29,823 nucleotides of DNA from an uncultured Micromonospora sp. (GTDB lineage Bacteria; Actinomycetota; Actinomycetes; Mycobacteriales; Micromonosporaceae), in contig CALGAM010000162.1 of assembly GCA_937951935.1 (NCBI GenBank), positions 1-29,823 of the forward strand. Reading direction: 5' to 3'. The position numbers and the translations under genes are program-made. This document shows positions 1-7,046 of this stretch, in pieces. A model generated the notes under the pieces. That model was not told the origin of the DNA. It saw only the letters and a program-made list of their open reading frames with translations, and ran no database searches. Position 1 is the first letter of the stretch; every line of letters begins with the position of its first letter.

Positions 1-498
1 CTGCTGCAGCGGGTGCTCGGGCCTCCAGTACCCGTCCGTCGGCCAGCCCGCGGCCAGGCAGGTGAGCAGCATCCCGGTGTGCTTGCCGGAGCAGTTCATC
101 TGGATCCGGCCCGGTCCGCCCCCGGCGGCGAGCACGGCGGCCCGGGCGTGGTCCGCGTACGGCAGGTCGGGCGGGCAGCGCAGCGCGGACTCGGTCAGAC
201 CGCCGGTCCGCAGCAGGGCGGCGATCCGGGTCAGGTGGAACTCCTCCCCGGCATGGCTGGCGCAGATCACCGCCAGGTCGGCCGCATCGGCCACCCGCAG
301 GCCGGACCGGAGCATCGCGACGGCCTGCATCGGCTTGTTCGACGACCGGGGGAAGATCGGCGCGTCGACGTCACCCACCGCCGCGGCCACCGTCCCCGCC
401 GCGTCGAGCACCACCACGGACCCGTGGTGCACCGACTCCACGAAACCCGACCTGACCGCCTCGACCAGCGGAATCCCACCCCGGTACGTCTCACCCAC
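1..498 (-). CDS. L-asparaginase II family protein, 3' end outside window
   Basis: The frame stays open from a GTG at 498 down to base 1, giving 166 codons with the C-terminus outside the window. The N-terminus begins V-G-E-T-Y-R-G-G-I-P-L-V-E-A. It continues with the asparaginase-II landmarks PIFPRSSNKPMQA, ICASHAGE and MNCSGKHTGM, all typical of PF06089. Enzymes of this family hydrolyse L-asparagine to aspartate and ammonia; they are unrelated in fold to classical E. coli AnsA/AnsB. It lies 45 nt downstream of the beta-keto acid cleavage gene on the same strand and in the same frame after its TAG. GTG 498 is the first possible start after that stop, and the two genes are probably cotranscribed. 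The family call is firm; substrate specificity cannot be read from the fragment. Confidence 0.88.
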   Translation of the reverse strand, partial: MGETYRGGIPLVEAVRSGFVESVHHGSVVVLDAAGTVAAAVGDVDAPIFPRSSNKPMQAVAMLRSGLRVADAADLAVICASHAGEEFHLTRIAALLRTGGLTESALRCPPDLPYADHARAAVLAAGGGPGRIQMNCSGKHTGMLLTCLAAGWPTDGYWRPEHPLQQ

Positions 499-543
499 GA
501 TCCGGGACGGTACCGGTCGGTCGGTGCCCGGCGTACGGAGACC

Positions 544-1383
544 CTACCGCTTCACGGGAAGTCCGAGCAGCTCACGGGCCTGCGTCGGGTTCAGCGGGGG
601 CCGCTGGGCGAGCTGCGCCGCGGCGACCGCGCGGGCCACCAACTGCATGTTGGACTCCACCGGCCGCCCCTTGGCGTAGCTGAGGGTGTCCTCCATGCCG
701 ACCCGCAGGTGCCCGCCGGCGGCCAGGGAGCCGAGCAGTACCGGCACGCTGGTGCGCCCGATGCCGGTGGCCGAGAACGTCGTGCCCTCCGGCAGGTCCC
801 GCAGCGCCTGGACGCAGGCGACCAGGGCCTCGACCGTCCCGGGCATCCCACCGGGGACCCCCATCACGAAGTCGACGTGCACGTGCCCGCCGGCCGGCAG
901 GCCGTACCGGTCGAGCAGGCGGCGCAGCGTGGCCAGGTGGCCGAGGTCGAAGATCTCGTACTCGGGGAGAATGCCCCGGTCCTGCATCCGGGTGTGCAGT
1001 TCGACGATGAACTCCCAGCGGTTGAGGAAGACGTCGTCGCCGAAGTTGACCGTCCCCATCGTGCAGGAGGCCATCTCCGGGCCGGCGTCGAGCACCGCCA
1101 GCCGGTCGGCCTCGGGGTCGGTGACCGCGCCACCGGTGGAGAGTTGCACGATCAGGTTGGTGTTCTCGCGCAACGCCGCGACCGTCGCCCGCAGCCGGCC
1201 CAGGTCGAGGGTGGGTCGGGCCTCGTCGTCGCGGATGTGGACGTGGATCACCGAGGCGCCGAGCGCCTCGCACTCCTTCGCGGTCAGCAGCAGCTCGTCC
1301 AGGGTCACCGGCAGCGCCGGCACCTCCGCCTTGGCCGACTCCGCTCCGGTCGGAGCCACCGTGATCAACGTCCCTGTTGTCAT
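544..1383 (-). CDS. Beta-keto acid cleavage enzyme (BKACE, DUF849 family)
   Basis: A complete 279-residue protein of the usual family length. It is a TIM-barrel Zn enzyme that condenses a beta-keto acid with acetyl-CoA and cleaves it, as Kce does with 3-keto-5-aminohexanoate in lysine fermentation. The pattern matches Kce at an offset of about one residue: E15 in PTGAES, Zn ligands H47 and H49 in IHVHIRD, R227, and E231/D232 in LRVGMEDTL; HVHVDFVMGVPGGM is also typical. The family covers many substrates, so the one here is unknown and lysine fermentation is not implied. The ATG at 1383 is preceded 6 nt upstream by TAGGAT, indicating a leaderless mRNA. The asparaginase-like gene follows 45 nt downstream, so the pair may serve amino-acid catabolism (inference). 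Confidence 0.9.
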   Translation of the reverse strand: MTTGTLITVAPTGAESAKAEVPALPVTLDELLLTAKECEALGASVIHVHIRDDEARPTLDLGRLRATVAALRENTNLIVQLSTGGAVTDPEADRLAVLDAGPEMASCTMGTVNFGDDVFLNRWEFIVELHTRMQDRGILPEYEIFDLGHLATLRRLLDRYGLPAGGHVHVDFVMGVPGGMPGTVEALVACVQALRDLPEGTTFSATGIGRTSVPVLLGSLAAGGHLRVGMEDTLSYAKGRPVESNMQLVARAVAAAQLAQRPPLNPTQARELLGLPVKR

Positions 1384-1389
1384 GCCGGG

Positions 1390-1395
1390 ATCCTA
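1390..1395 (-). promoter_or_regulatory. Leaderless -10 element of the BKACE gene
   Basis: TAGGAT on the minus strand lies exactly 6 nt before the ATG at 1383. This places the transcription start at or next to the A of the ATG. No clear TTGACA-like -35 is seen. Confidence 0.55.
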
Positions 1396-1454
1396 GCCCC
1401 GACCCGCGGTCTCGGACCTCCCACGAACGAGCGGGGTCGCGCGACCGCCGGCGG

Positions 1455-2570
1455 TCAGTCCCCGGGGTCGATCGCGGCGGCGGTGCCGTCGACGAGCAGA
1501 CGCGCGTCGTCCGGGACCGACCGCTTCAGCACCGCGAGCGCGACCGGACCCAGCTCGTGGTGCCGCACCGCCGTACCGACGAATCCGACCGGGCGGTCGT
1601 CGAGCGTCACGGGGGTGCCGGCTGCCGGAAGGTGGTCGGTGGTCACCCCGTCCAGGTGCAGCAGGACGAGCCGGCGCGGCGGACGGCCGAGGTTGTGGAC
1701 CCGGGCCACCGTCTCCTGGCCGCGGTAGCAGCCCTTCTCCAGGTGCACCGCCGGGCCGACCAGTCCGATCTCCGCCGGGATGGTGCGGTGGTCGGTCTCG
1801 AAACCGACCCGGGGCTGCCGCGCGGCCACCCGCAGCGCCTCGTACGCCCACAGCCCGGCCGCCGGGACGCCGGCGGCGAGCAGCTCGCCGACCACCTCCG
1901 CCATGGCCCGGCGGGGCACCAGCAGGTCGATACCGAGCCGCACCCGACGGGCCCAGCCACCGGCCGGAAGCGGGCGGACGTCGTACAGGACGGAGGGACG
2001 GGGGGGCACGGCGCCGGCGGCGAACCTCGGGCCCGGCACCGGCAGTGCGTCGGGCTCGGCCAGCCCGGTGACCCCGAGCACCCCGACCGCCTCGCCGGCC
2101 CTCGGCCCGACCAGCGAGAGCAGCGCCCACTCGGGGGTGACGTCCCGGGGGTCGACCCGGGTGAAGAACCGCATCTTCTCCAGGTACGCCAGCAGACCGC
2201 TGGTGTCGCCCGGCTCGGTGTCCAGCCAGGCGGTCTCCCCGTCCTCGACGACCATGGCGTGCTGCTCGATGTGCCCGTGCGGGGAGAGGACCAGCAGCTC
2301 GCTGCCCTGCCCGGCGCGCAGGTGCAGCAGGTGCTGGCTGGTCAGCGTGTGCAGCCAGCTCGCCCGCTCCTCGCCGGGGACCGCGACCACCCCCCGGTGC
2401 GAGCGGTCGACCAGACCGACCTCGGTGGCGAGCAGCCGCTGCTCGCGCATCGGGTCGCCGTAGTGCGCGGCCACCGGGCGTACCCCGGCGGCGGCGTGCT
2501 CCGGCGCCGGCTGGTCCCGGGTCTGCTCGTCGATCGCCTCGGCCGCCACCGCGCCCGCAATGTCGATCAT
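1455..2570 (-). CDS. ygfZ: YgfZ/GcvT-like folate-binding Fe-S cluster maintenance protein
   Basis: A 371-residue protein starting M-I-D-I-A-G. The YgfZ signature KGCYRGQE is at residues 279-286 with C281, followed by TVARVHNLGRPPRR. The N-terminal part (about 45-220) has the GcvT-like fold pattern (GLVDRSHRG, WLHTLTSQ, LLVLSPHGHIEQH). YgfZ proteins bind tetrahydrofolate and support repair or assembly of certain Fe-S enzymes. The ATG at 2570 overlaps the fur TGA by 4 nt (ATGA), so translation is probably coupled. A longer frame extends upstream but lies entirely inside fur and is not credible as coding. Pairing with a Fur-type regulator fits an iron or Fe-S role. Confidence in the family is high; the symbol follows the family name. 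Confidence 0.9.
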   Translation of the reverse strand: MIDIAGAVAAEAIDEQTRDQPAPEHAAAGVRPVAAHYGDPMREQRLLATEVGLVDRSHRGVVAVPGEERASWLHTLTSQHLLHLRAGQGSELLVLSPHGHIEQHAMVVEDGETAWLDTEPGDTSGLLAYLEKMRFFTRVDPRDVTPEWALLSLVGPRAGEAVGVLGVTGLAEPDALPVPGPRFAAGAVPPRPSVLYDVRPLPAGGWARRVRLGIDLLVPRRAMAEVVGELLAAGVPAAGLWAYEALRVAARQPRVGFETDHRTIPAEIGLVGPAVHLEKGCYRGQETVARVHNLGRPPRRLVLLHLDGVTTDHLPAAGTPVTLDDRPVGFVGTAVRHHELGPVALAVLKRSVPDDARLLVDGTAAAIDPGD

Positions 2571-2998
2571 CGCTGCTGCTCTCCGCACTCCTCCCGGCCG
2601 CAGACACCGAACAGCGACACGTGCCCGATGTCGACGTGGAACCCCCGCTCGGCCGCCAGTCTGTCGGCGACGGGTCGGAACAGTGCCGGATCGACCTCGT
2701 CCACCGTCCCACACTTTCGGCACACCAGGTGGACGTGGGCGTGCTCACCCGCGGCGTGATACGTCGGTGACCCGTGGGACAGGTGTGTGTGGGTGACCAG
2801 CCCGAGCCGTTCGAGGAGTTCCAGCGTCCGGTAGATCGTGGTGATGTTCACACCGGCGGCGACCTCGCGGACCGCCGCGTGGACCTGTTCCGGGGTGGCG
2901 TGGCCGAGCTCGAGCACGGCGTCGAGGATCAGCTGACGCTGCGCGGTCAACCGCAGGCCACGGGAACGAAGCATCTCCGCCAGCGACGTATCCGACAC
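2567..2998 (-). CDS. Fur-family metal-responsive transcriptional repressor
   Basis: A 143-residue Fur-superfamily protein from the preferred GTG at 2998. An N-terminal winged helix carries RGLRLTAQRQLILDAV and VNITTIYRTLELLERLGLV. A C-terminal dimerisation domain has the metal-rich stretch H-A-H-V-H-L-V-C-R-K-C-G and a second Cys pair in GVCGREEC, giving the two CxxC-type motifs of the structural Zn site. The sequence does not decide between Fur, Zur and PerR-like sensing. A GTG two codons upstream (3004) is possible. GTG 2998 is preferred because TATGCT ends exactly 6 nt before it, the spacing used by other genes here. It is the first gene of a two-gene unit with ygfZ and is divergent from the pabC-like gene. 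Confidence 0.93.
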   Translation of the reverse strand: MSDTSLAEMLRSRGLRLTAQRQLILDAVLELGHATPEQVHAAVREVAAGVNITTIYRTLELLERLGLVTHTHLSHGSPTYHAAGEHAHVHLVCRKCGTVDEVDPALFRPVADRLAAERGFHVDIGHVSLFGVCGREECGEQQR

Positions 2999-3004
2999 CG
3001 TCAC

Positions 3005-3010
3005 AGCATA
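3005..3010 (-). promoter_or_regulatory. Leaderless -10 element of the fur gene
   Basis: TATGCT on the minus strand, then GTGACG, then GTG at 2998. The same hexamer and spacing occur in front of the DsrE-like gene. The element supports the second GTG, not the first, as the start. Confidence 0.5.
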
Positions 3011-3028
3011 GTGCGGCGGGCGGCCGAC

Positions 3029-3034
3029 TACCCT
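3029..3034 (+). promoter_or_regulatory. -10 element of the pabC-like gene
   Basis: TACCCT is followed by 8 nt and then GTG at 3043; an earlier GTG at 3037 would be only 2 nt away. It lies 18 bp from the divergent fur -10, so a repressor bound here could control both. Confidence 0.45.
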
Positions 3035-3042
3035 CGGTGGGC

Positions 3043-3885
3043 GTGTCCGGCCGGCAGATCGTCGCGGTGCTGGGCCGGGGCGTGGTACCGGCCGACGAAC
3101 CGGTGCTCCGCGCCGACGACCGGGGCGCGGTCCACGGCGACGGGCTCTTCGAGACGATGCACGTCCGTGACGGGCGGCCCTGGCTGGTCGACGAACACCT
3201 GGCCCGGCTGGCCCGGTCCGCCGCCGCCCTCGACCTGCCGGTGCCGGCGACCGACGCCCTGCGCGACCTGCTCGACACCGTGTGCGCCGCGTGGCCGCCG
3301 CGGACCGAGGGCGCGCTGCGCCTGGTCTGCACCCGGGGACCGGAGCACGGCGGCCCCGGCACCGTCTACGCGACCCTCGCCGAGGTGCCCGAGCCGGTAC
3401 GCCGGGCCCGCCACACCGGGATCACGGTGGCGACCCTGCCGCTCGGGGTGACCGCCGACGCCCGGCACGGACGGCCGTGGCTGCTCGCCGGGCACAAGAC
3501 CACCTCGTACGCCCCGAACCAGGCCGCCCGGCGCTGGGCGGCGGCGCACGGTGTCGACGACGTGCTCTGGGTGTCCACCGACGGGTACGCCCTGGAGGGG
3601 CCGAGCGCCAACCTGGTCTGGCTGGCCGGCGACACGCTCTGCACGGTGCCGGCCGACACCGGCATCCTGCCCGGGATCACCGCCGACTGGCTGCTCGGCC
3701 GGGCCGCCGCCCTGGGCTGGACCGCCGCCCGGCGGCGGATCTCCCCGGCCGAGCTGCACCACACCGACGGCGCCTGGTTCACCTCGTCGGTACGCGGCCT
3801 GGCCGAGATCCGCGCGCTGGACGGCGTGCCGCTGCCCGCCTCGCCACACACCCCCGCGCTCCGCGACCTGCTCGGCCTTCCGTGA
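3043..3885 (+). CDS. pabC: Class IV PLP aminotransferase, 4-amino-4-deoxychorismate lyase-like
   Basis: A 280-residue fold-type IV PLP enzyme. The N-terminus has VLRADDRGAVHGDGLFETMHVRDGR, typical of PabC/IlvE/Dat proteins. The PLP lysine is in AGHKTTSYAPNQAA (K152 from this start), the glutamate motif is in YALEGPSANLVW, and the cofactor loop is GILPGIT. PabC converts aminodeoxychorismate to p-aminobenzoate and pyruvate for folate synthesis; branched-chain or D-amino acid transaminases share the fold. The PabC call rests on length and the EGPSAN-type motif, with no adjacent pabA or pabB for support. The start is GTG 3043, preferred by the 8-nt spacing from TACCCT; GTG 3037 is the alternative. 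It ends in a stem-loop and converges on the FABP gene. Confidence 0.8.
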   Translation: MSGRQIVAVLGRGVVPADEPVLRADDRGAVHGDGLFETMHVRDGRPWLVDEHLARLARSAAALDLPVPATDALRDLLDTVCAAWPPRTEGALRLVCTRGPEHGGPGTVYATLAEVPEPVRRARHTGITVATLPLGVTADARHGRPWLLAGHKTTSYAPNQAARRWAAAHGVDDVLWVSTDGYALEGPSANLVWLAGDTLCTVPADTGILPGITADWLLGRAAALGWTAARRRISPAELHHTDGAWFTSSVRGLAEIRALDGVPLPASPHTPALRDLLGLP

Positions 3886-3903
3886 GGCGGGGCCCTCCCC
3901 GCC
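3886..3903. terminator. GC-rich stem-loop between convergent genes
   Basis: GGCGGGG and CCCCGCC form a perfect 7-bp stem with a CCCT loop immediately after the pabC-like TGA. An alternative stem GAGGCGG/CCGCCTC overlaps it. No T-tract follows. It probably terminates both the upstream gene and the convergent FABP gene at 3946. Confidence 0.5.
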
Positions 3904-3945
3904 GCCTCCGACGGCGAGGGCGGCCGCCCCGACGGGGCACGACCG

Positions 3946-4539
3946 TCAGCCGCCGACCCGGATCAGCCGGGCGGACAGGTGGGGCGAGAGCGGATGTCCC
4001 ATCGCCGCCATCTCCTGGGCGTAGAGCAGGGCTCCCTCGACGATGCCGAAGAGTCGGTGCCCGGCGTTGACCTCCTTCGCGGTGGAGGTCCGCAGCACCG
4101 CGTCGGTGACCAACTCCACCTGGGTACCGGTGATCTTGCCCAGGTAGAGCTCCACCACGCCGGTGGGCGCGGCGAACAACACCTCCAGCTCGCCGGTGGC
4201 CCTGCCCCGGTCGTCCAGCACCGGGCGCCACCACCCGGTCTCCCGGTTGGCCGGCCGGACCGGCTGGCTGTTCTCGTCGAGGATCCAGGACCGCGACTCG
4301 TAGAAGAGGAAGGGCCGCCCGTCGTGGGTGATCCGGATCTCCTGCGCGTAGTCGAAGTCCTCGACGGTGGGGTATCCGCCCCGCCCGCGCCCGCGCCACA
4401 GCCCGATGTACGGCAGCAGCGCGTTCAGCGCCGGGTGCAGCTTCGGACCGGTCCGCAGGTCGTAGGTCTCCTCGTACGGGTACGGGTCCACCGGCGGCGC
4501 GTTCAGCCACGGCGGCGGTTGGATCGGACTGTCGCTCAC
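3946..4539 (-). CDS. FABP-like / nitrobindin-family protein (DUF1794)
   Basis: A 197-residue beta-barrel protein. The family signature GLWRGRGRGGYP is at 46-57, followed by FDYAQEIRITHDGRPFLFYESRSW. The C-terminal part has EGALLYAQEMAAMGHPLSPHLSARL; nitrobindins place the axial heme histidine in this segment, so H182 or H187 is the candidate ligand. Bacterial nitrobindins are b-type heme proteins implicated in NO and peroxynitrite chemistry, although many actinobacterial entries are simply named FABP family. The GTG at 4539 has GGGAGGAG a few nt upstream. It lies 55 nt behind the 34-codon membrane microprotein gene and is probably transcribed with it. Heme binding is inferred, not visible. 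Confidence 0.85.
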   Translation of the reverse strand: MSDSPIQPPPWLNAPPVDPYPYEETYDLRTGPKLHPALNALLPYIGLWRGRGRGGYPTVEDFDYAQEIRITHDGRPFLFYESRSWILDENSQPVRPANRETGWWRPVLDDRGRATGELEVLFAAPTGVVELYLGKITGTQVELVTDAVLRTSTAKEVNAGHRLFGIVEGALLYAQEMAAMGHPLSPHLSARLIRVGG

Positions 4540-4594
4540 GACGCTCCTCCCGATCGCGGCTGCGGGGCCCCCGGGCCCGGCTCGCTCCTCGCGC

Positions 4595-4699
4595 TCACCA
4601 ACGTCCTCTCGATATCCGTACGGCCAGGTACACCAGGTAACCGGCGAGCGCGCCGAAGCCCGCGACCAGCAGGCTGACGAACCCGATCTCGGTAACCAT
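4595..4699 (-). CDS. 34-residue single-TM microprotein
   Basis: A complete 35-codon frame from ATG 4699 to TGA 4595. The peptide starts MVTEIGFVSLLVAGFG and ends with basic residues R-I-S-R-G-R-W. The middle (about 6-27) is one hydrophobic helix with Gly/Ala small-residue spacing; the charge distribution suggests a cytoplasmic C-terminus. TAGGAT lies 9 nt before the ATG, so the mRNA would be leaderless or nearly so. The gene sits between the divergent DsrE-like gene and the codirectional FABP gene. I do not recognise a named family. The case for coding rests on the clean TM pattern, the promoter and the 55-nt spacing to the next gene; conservation would decide. Confidence 0.6.
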   Translation of the reverse strand: MVTEIGFVSLLVAGFGALAGYLVYLAVRISRGRW

Positions 4700-4708
4700 G
4701 ACAGGGTG

Positions 4709-4718
4709 ATCCTATGCT
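4709..4718. promoter_or_regulatory. Overlapping divergent -10 elements
   Basis: On the minus strand TAGGAT (4714 to 4709) is 9 nt before the microprotein ATG at 4699. On the plus strand TATGCT (4713-4718) is 6 nt before the DsrE-like ATG at 4725. The two hexamers share base pairs 4713-4714, so polymerase probably cannot occupy both at once. Confidence 0.55.
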
Positions 4719-4724
4719 GGCGGC

Positions 4725-5087
4725 ATGGCTCGAACCCTGGTCGTCAAGGCCACCGCCGGCGCGGACGCACCGGAACGCTGCGCCCAGGCCTTCACCGTCG
4801 CCGCCACGGCGGCCGCCTCCGGTCTCGACGTGTCGCTCTGGCTCACCGGCGAGTCGAGCTGGTTCGCGTTGCCGGGCCGGGCCGAGGAGTTCGAGCTGCC
4901 GCACTCGGCGCCGCTGCCCGAACTGCTGCAGACGATCCTGTCGACCGGGCGTGTCACGCTCTGCACCCAGTGCGCGGCCCGGCGGAACATCACCGAGGCC
5001 GACGTCCTGCCCGGGGTTCGGATCGCCGGCGCGGCGGTCTTCGTCGAGGAGGTCACGGCCGACGGCGTCCAGGCGCTCGTGTACTGA
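4725..5087 (+). CDS. DsrE/TusD-like small sulfur-carrier family protein
   Basis: A 120-residue alpha/beta protein starting MARTLVVKATAG. It shows DsrE-family features: an N-terminal beta strand followed by a helix with ERCAQAFTVAATAAASGLDVSLWLTGE (read in two parts), and a central cysteine region TLCTQCAARR with C80 and C83. In TusD/DsrE proteins a cysteine in this region carries persulfide sulfur. No partner DsrF/DsrH or TusBC is adjacent, so a specific pathway is not supported. The mRNA appears leaderless (TATGCT, 6 nt, ATG). The gene is divergent from the microprotein-FABP unit and converges on the gene ending at 5338. Confidence 0.82.
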   Translation: MARTLVVKATAGADAPERCAQAFTVAATAAASGLDVSLWLTGESSWFALPGRAEEFELPHSAPLPELLQTILSTGRVTLCTQCAARRNITEADVLPGVRIAGAAVFVEEVTADGVQALVY

Positions 5088-5119
5088 ACCGGCACCTCCC
5101 CACCGGCTCGGCGACCGTC

Positions 5120-5157
5120 CGGCGTACGCCGCCGACCCAGGCATTCGACGTACGTCG
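5120..5157. repeat. Two 12-bp palindromes, centres 26 bp apart
   Basis: CGGCGTACGCCG (5120-5131) and CGACGTACGTCG (5146-5157) are perfect palindromes sharing a GTAC core. They lie in the 250-bp gap between convergent stops, where an operator is not expected. GTAC palindromes are frequent in such genomes, so chance is possible. Confidence 0.35.
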
Positions 5158-5261
5158 GATGCCGTGGCCAGACAACATCGACTCGCGCGAACGTCCAGTA
5201 CCCCGCCAACCACAACGGATCGACCTGCGGCTGACACCCCGGTCGTTCGCGGTACGCGACG

Positions 5262-5317
5262 GTGGCTGCCGGCGGTGGAGGGCCCCGCGGCGGGTGTCCG
5301 GCGCCGGCAGCCGCCAC
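5262..5317 (-). terminator. Long stem-loop downstream of the 304-residue protein gene
   Basis: GTGGC+TGCCGGCG (5262-5274) pairs with CGCCGGCA+GCCAC (5302-5317), with a 3-nt GCC bulge and a loop of about 27 nt. It lies 20 nt past the minus-strand stop at 5338 and could end transcription from either side. Confidence 0.4.
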
Positions 5318-5337
5318 CACGAGGAGCGGAGGCCGGG

Positions 5338-6252
5338 TCAGGCGCAGCCGGAGGCGGTGACGGCGACCCGGGTCCGGCCATCCCCGGTCTCCGCCACGAC
5401 GCTGAGCTGACCGGCCCGGTAGGCGTACACCTCGGGAGTGTCGACGATCACGACGGTCCCGGCCGGTCGGGGCAGCAGCGCGCCCGGTGGCCTGGTCGGG
5501 GTTCCCCGACCGCTTGAGCGGGCGGTCCGCACGGCGCCACCGCCGGGGCACGGCGCGACGGTCAGGCTGACCGGATCAGGGTCGGTCGCACCGAGCGCGG
5601 CGAGCATCCGGACCGGCTCGTCGTCGGTGACGTCCGGTGACGGCGGCGGGGCCGACCTGCCGGCCTCCGCCCCCCGGGCCGCCGGTCGGCAGCCCGTGCG
5701 TACGGCGATCCGTACCACTCCCGGCTCCGGCACCGTCCCCCGGACCGCGACGAACTCCCCGGCGTCGGCCCACAGGACGTGCTCGGCACCGTCGCCACGG
5801 TGCCAGACGTCGGCCTGGTAGCTGGCGGGCAGCCGCTGCGCGATCCGGTCGAGCAGCGCGGGGGCGTCCGCCGCGGGGGTCCGGAAGGTGACCTCGGCGT
5901 CCAACGCGACGCCGTCGCGGAGCACGGTGACCCGGCAGCCGGTGCGCAGTCGGCGGGCGCCGAGTTCGACGACCGGCTCCGGGCCGGCCGCCGTGACCAG
6001 GTCGCCGACCGCCCGGTCGACGATCGGCGCGGCCCGGGCGATGTCACGCTGTTCGCGTACGGTCGGTTCGTCGCGCGCCGCCGAGAGCCCGGCGGCAGCC
6101 AGCAGCAGCACGCTCCACGCCCCGACGCCGGCGTACAGCAACCGGCGCCGACGACGGCCTGCCGGAGGCTGCGGTGGGGGTGGCCAGACCGGGGCCGGGA
6201 CAGCTGGGGTCACCAGGCCATGGTGGCATGGCGCGTCGGGCGCGACCGCCAC
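5338..6252 (-). CDS. Hypothetical protein with one TM segment and an extracytoplasmic domain
   Basis: A 304-residue protein. A Pro-rich cytoplasmic stretch and a basic RRRRR cluster precede one TM helix (LLYAGVGAWSVLLLAAAGL, about 38-56); the rest should lie outside the membrane. The exported part has cysteines in RTGCRV, RTGCRP, VAPCPG and the C-terminal SGCA, which could form two disulfides. I do not recognise a family. The GTG at 6252 starts 13 nt after the regulator's TAG (6266), so the two are probably one operon; GTG 6213 (V14) is an alternative and neither has a good ribosome site. The context suggests the regulator controls or co-acts with this envelope protein (inference). Confidence 0.7.
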   Translation of the reverse strand: MAVAPDAPCHHGLVTPAVPAPVWPPPPQPPAGRRRRRLLYAGVGAWSVLLLAAAGLSAARDEPTVREQRDIARAAPIVDRAVGDLVTAAGPEPVVELGARRLRTGCRVTVLRDGVALDAEVTFRTPAADAPALLDRIAQRLPASYQADVWHRGDGAEHVLWADAGEFVAVRGTVPEPGVVRIAVRTGCRPAARGAEAGRSAPPPSPDVTDDEPVRMLAALGATDPDPVSLTVAPCPGGGAVRTARSSGRGTPTRPPGALLPRPAGTVVIVDTPEVYAYRAGQLSVVAETGDGRTRVAVTASGCA

Positions 6253-6265
6253 CGGGCACCGCCGG

Positions 6266-6802
6266 CTACGACCACCCGCCGCCCGTGCGCTCGCCCGCCG
6301 CCGGCTGGTCGTCCGCCGGACGGCTCTCGCTCGTGCCCGGGATCAGGCGGTAGCCGACGCCACGGACGGTCTGCACCTGCGGCCCGCCCTCGACCGCCCG
6401 CAGCTTGCGGCGCAACCGCTTGACGGCCGAGTGCAGGATGGCCGTGTCGCCGAGGTACGCCCCGCCCCAGACCGAGCCGAAAAGTTTCTCGTACGTCCAG
6501 ACGCCGAGCGGTGTGCTGGCCAGCCGGGCGAGCAGCTCCCGCTCCAGCCGGGTCAACGCGAGCGGCTCACCACGCCAGGTGACCAGGTGTCCGCTCGGGT
6601 CGACGGAGAGGTCCCCGAGACTCACCGGCCCCGGCTCCGACTCTGTCCGGTTGCCCGTCATCGGGAAGAGCATCGCCCGCAACTCGGACAAGTCAGAGCA
6701 GATCACGACGGTCCCGAAGTCGTCCAGCCGTCGCACCACCCGTTCCCGGACCGCGACATCCGACGATACGCACACGACCAGTGGGACCTCTCGGTTCGTC
6801 AC
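6266..6802 (-). CDS. Orphan OmpR/PhoB-type winged-helix regulator with shortened receiver
   Basis: 178 residues from the GTG at 6802, chosen because GGAGGAG (6813 to 6807) lies just upstream; a longer frame to 6877 lacks this. Residues 62-156 form a Trans_reg_C winged helix: LGDLSVDPSGHLVTW, LTRLERELLARL, WTYEKLFGSVWG, AILHSAVKRLRRKL and VRGVGYRLIPG. The N-terminal 60 residues resemble only the first part of a receiver (VPLVVCVSSDVAVRERVVRRL, FGTVVICSDLSEL) and are about half the normal 115-120. A complete phosphorylation pocket therefore cannot be present. No sensor kinase is adjacent. It is divergent from the subtilase gene and may regulate it and the downstream membrane protein (inference). 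Confidence 0.82.
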   Translation of the reverse strand: MTNREVPLVVCVSSDVAVRERVVRRLDDFGTVVICSDLSELRAMLFPMTGNRTESEPGPVSLGDLSVDPSGHLVTWRGEPLALTRLERELLARLASTPLGVWTYEKLFGSVWGGAYLGDTAILHSAVKRLRRKLRAVEGGPQVQTVRGVGYRLIPGTSESRPADDQPAAGERTGGGWS

Positions 6803-6906
6803 CGCACTCCTCCCCGTCCGCCAGTCGCACCAAGCCAAGCCTCTTTGACCGGGCAAGTCAACGACGGAGCCGACCAATATGGGGCAGCTAACTGATACCT
6901 GACAGA

Positions 6907-6926
6907 GGGCAGCCTATCTACTGCCC
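6907..6926. repeat. Inverted repeat in the regulator-subtilase intergenic region
   Basis: GGGCAG (6907-6912) and CTGCCC (6921-6926) flank CCTATCTA. The site lies in the AT-richer part of the 315-bp divergent intergenic region, about 105 bp upstream of the regulator GTG and 190 bp upstream of the subtilase ATG. It could be an operator. I see no confident -35/-10 pair in this region. Confidence 0.4.
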
Positions 6927-7046
6927 AAATACTGCTCTCCACCGAGCATTGATCGTTACCTCTACGGCCAAGAGCATTACTCCAAGCCGATGTGGGGGGC
7001 GCTGTCCGTATACCAACGTCCAACGTCGGACCCACGCGTGCCCGCA

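Noticed and set aside
13..1728. Plus-strand open frame of about 570 codons
   Set aside because: Runs antisense to asparaginase and BKACE, which have clear active-site motifs. The frame has only repetitive Arg/Gly/Val composition.
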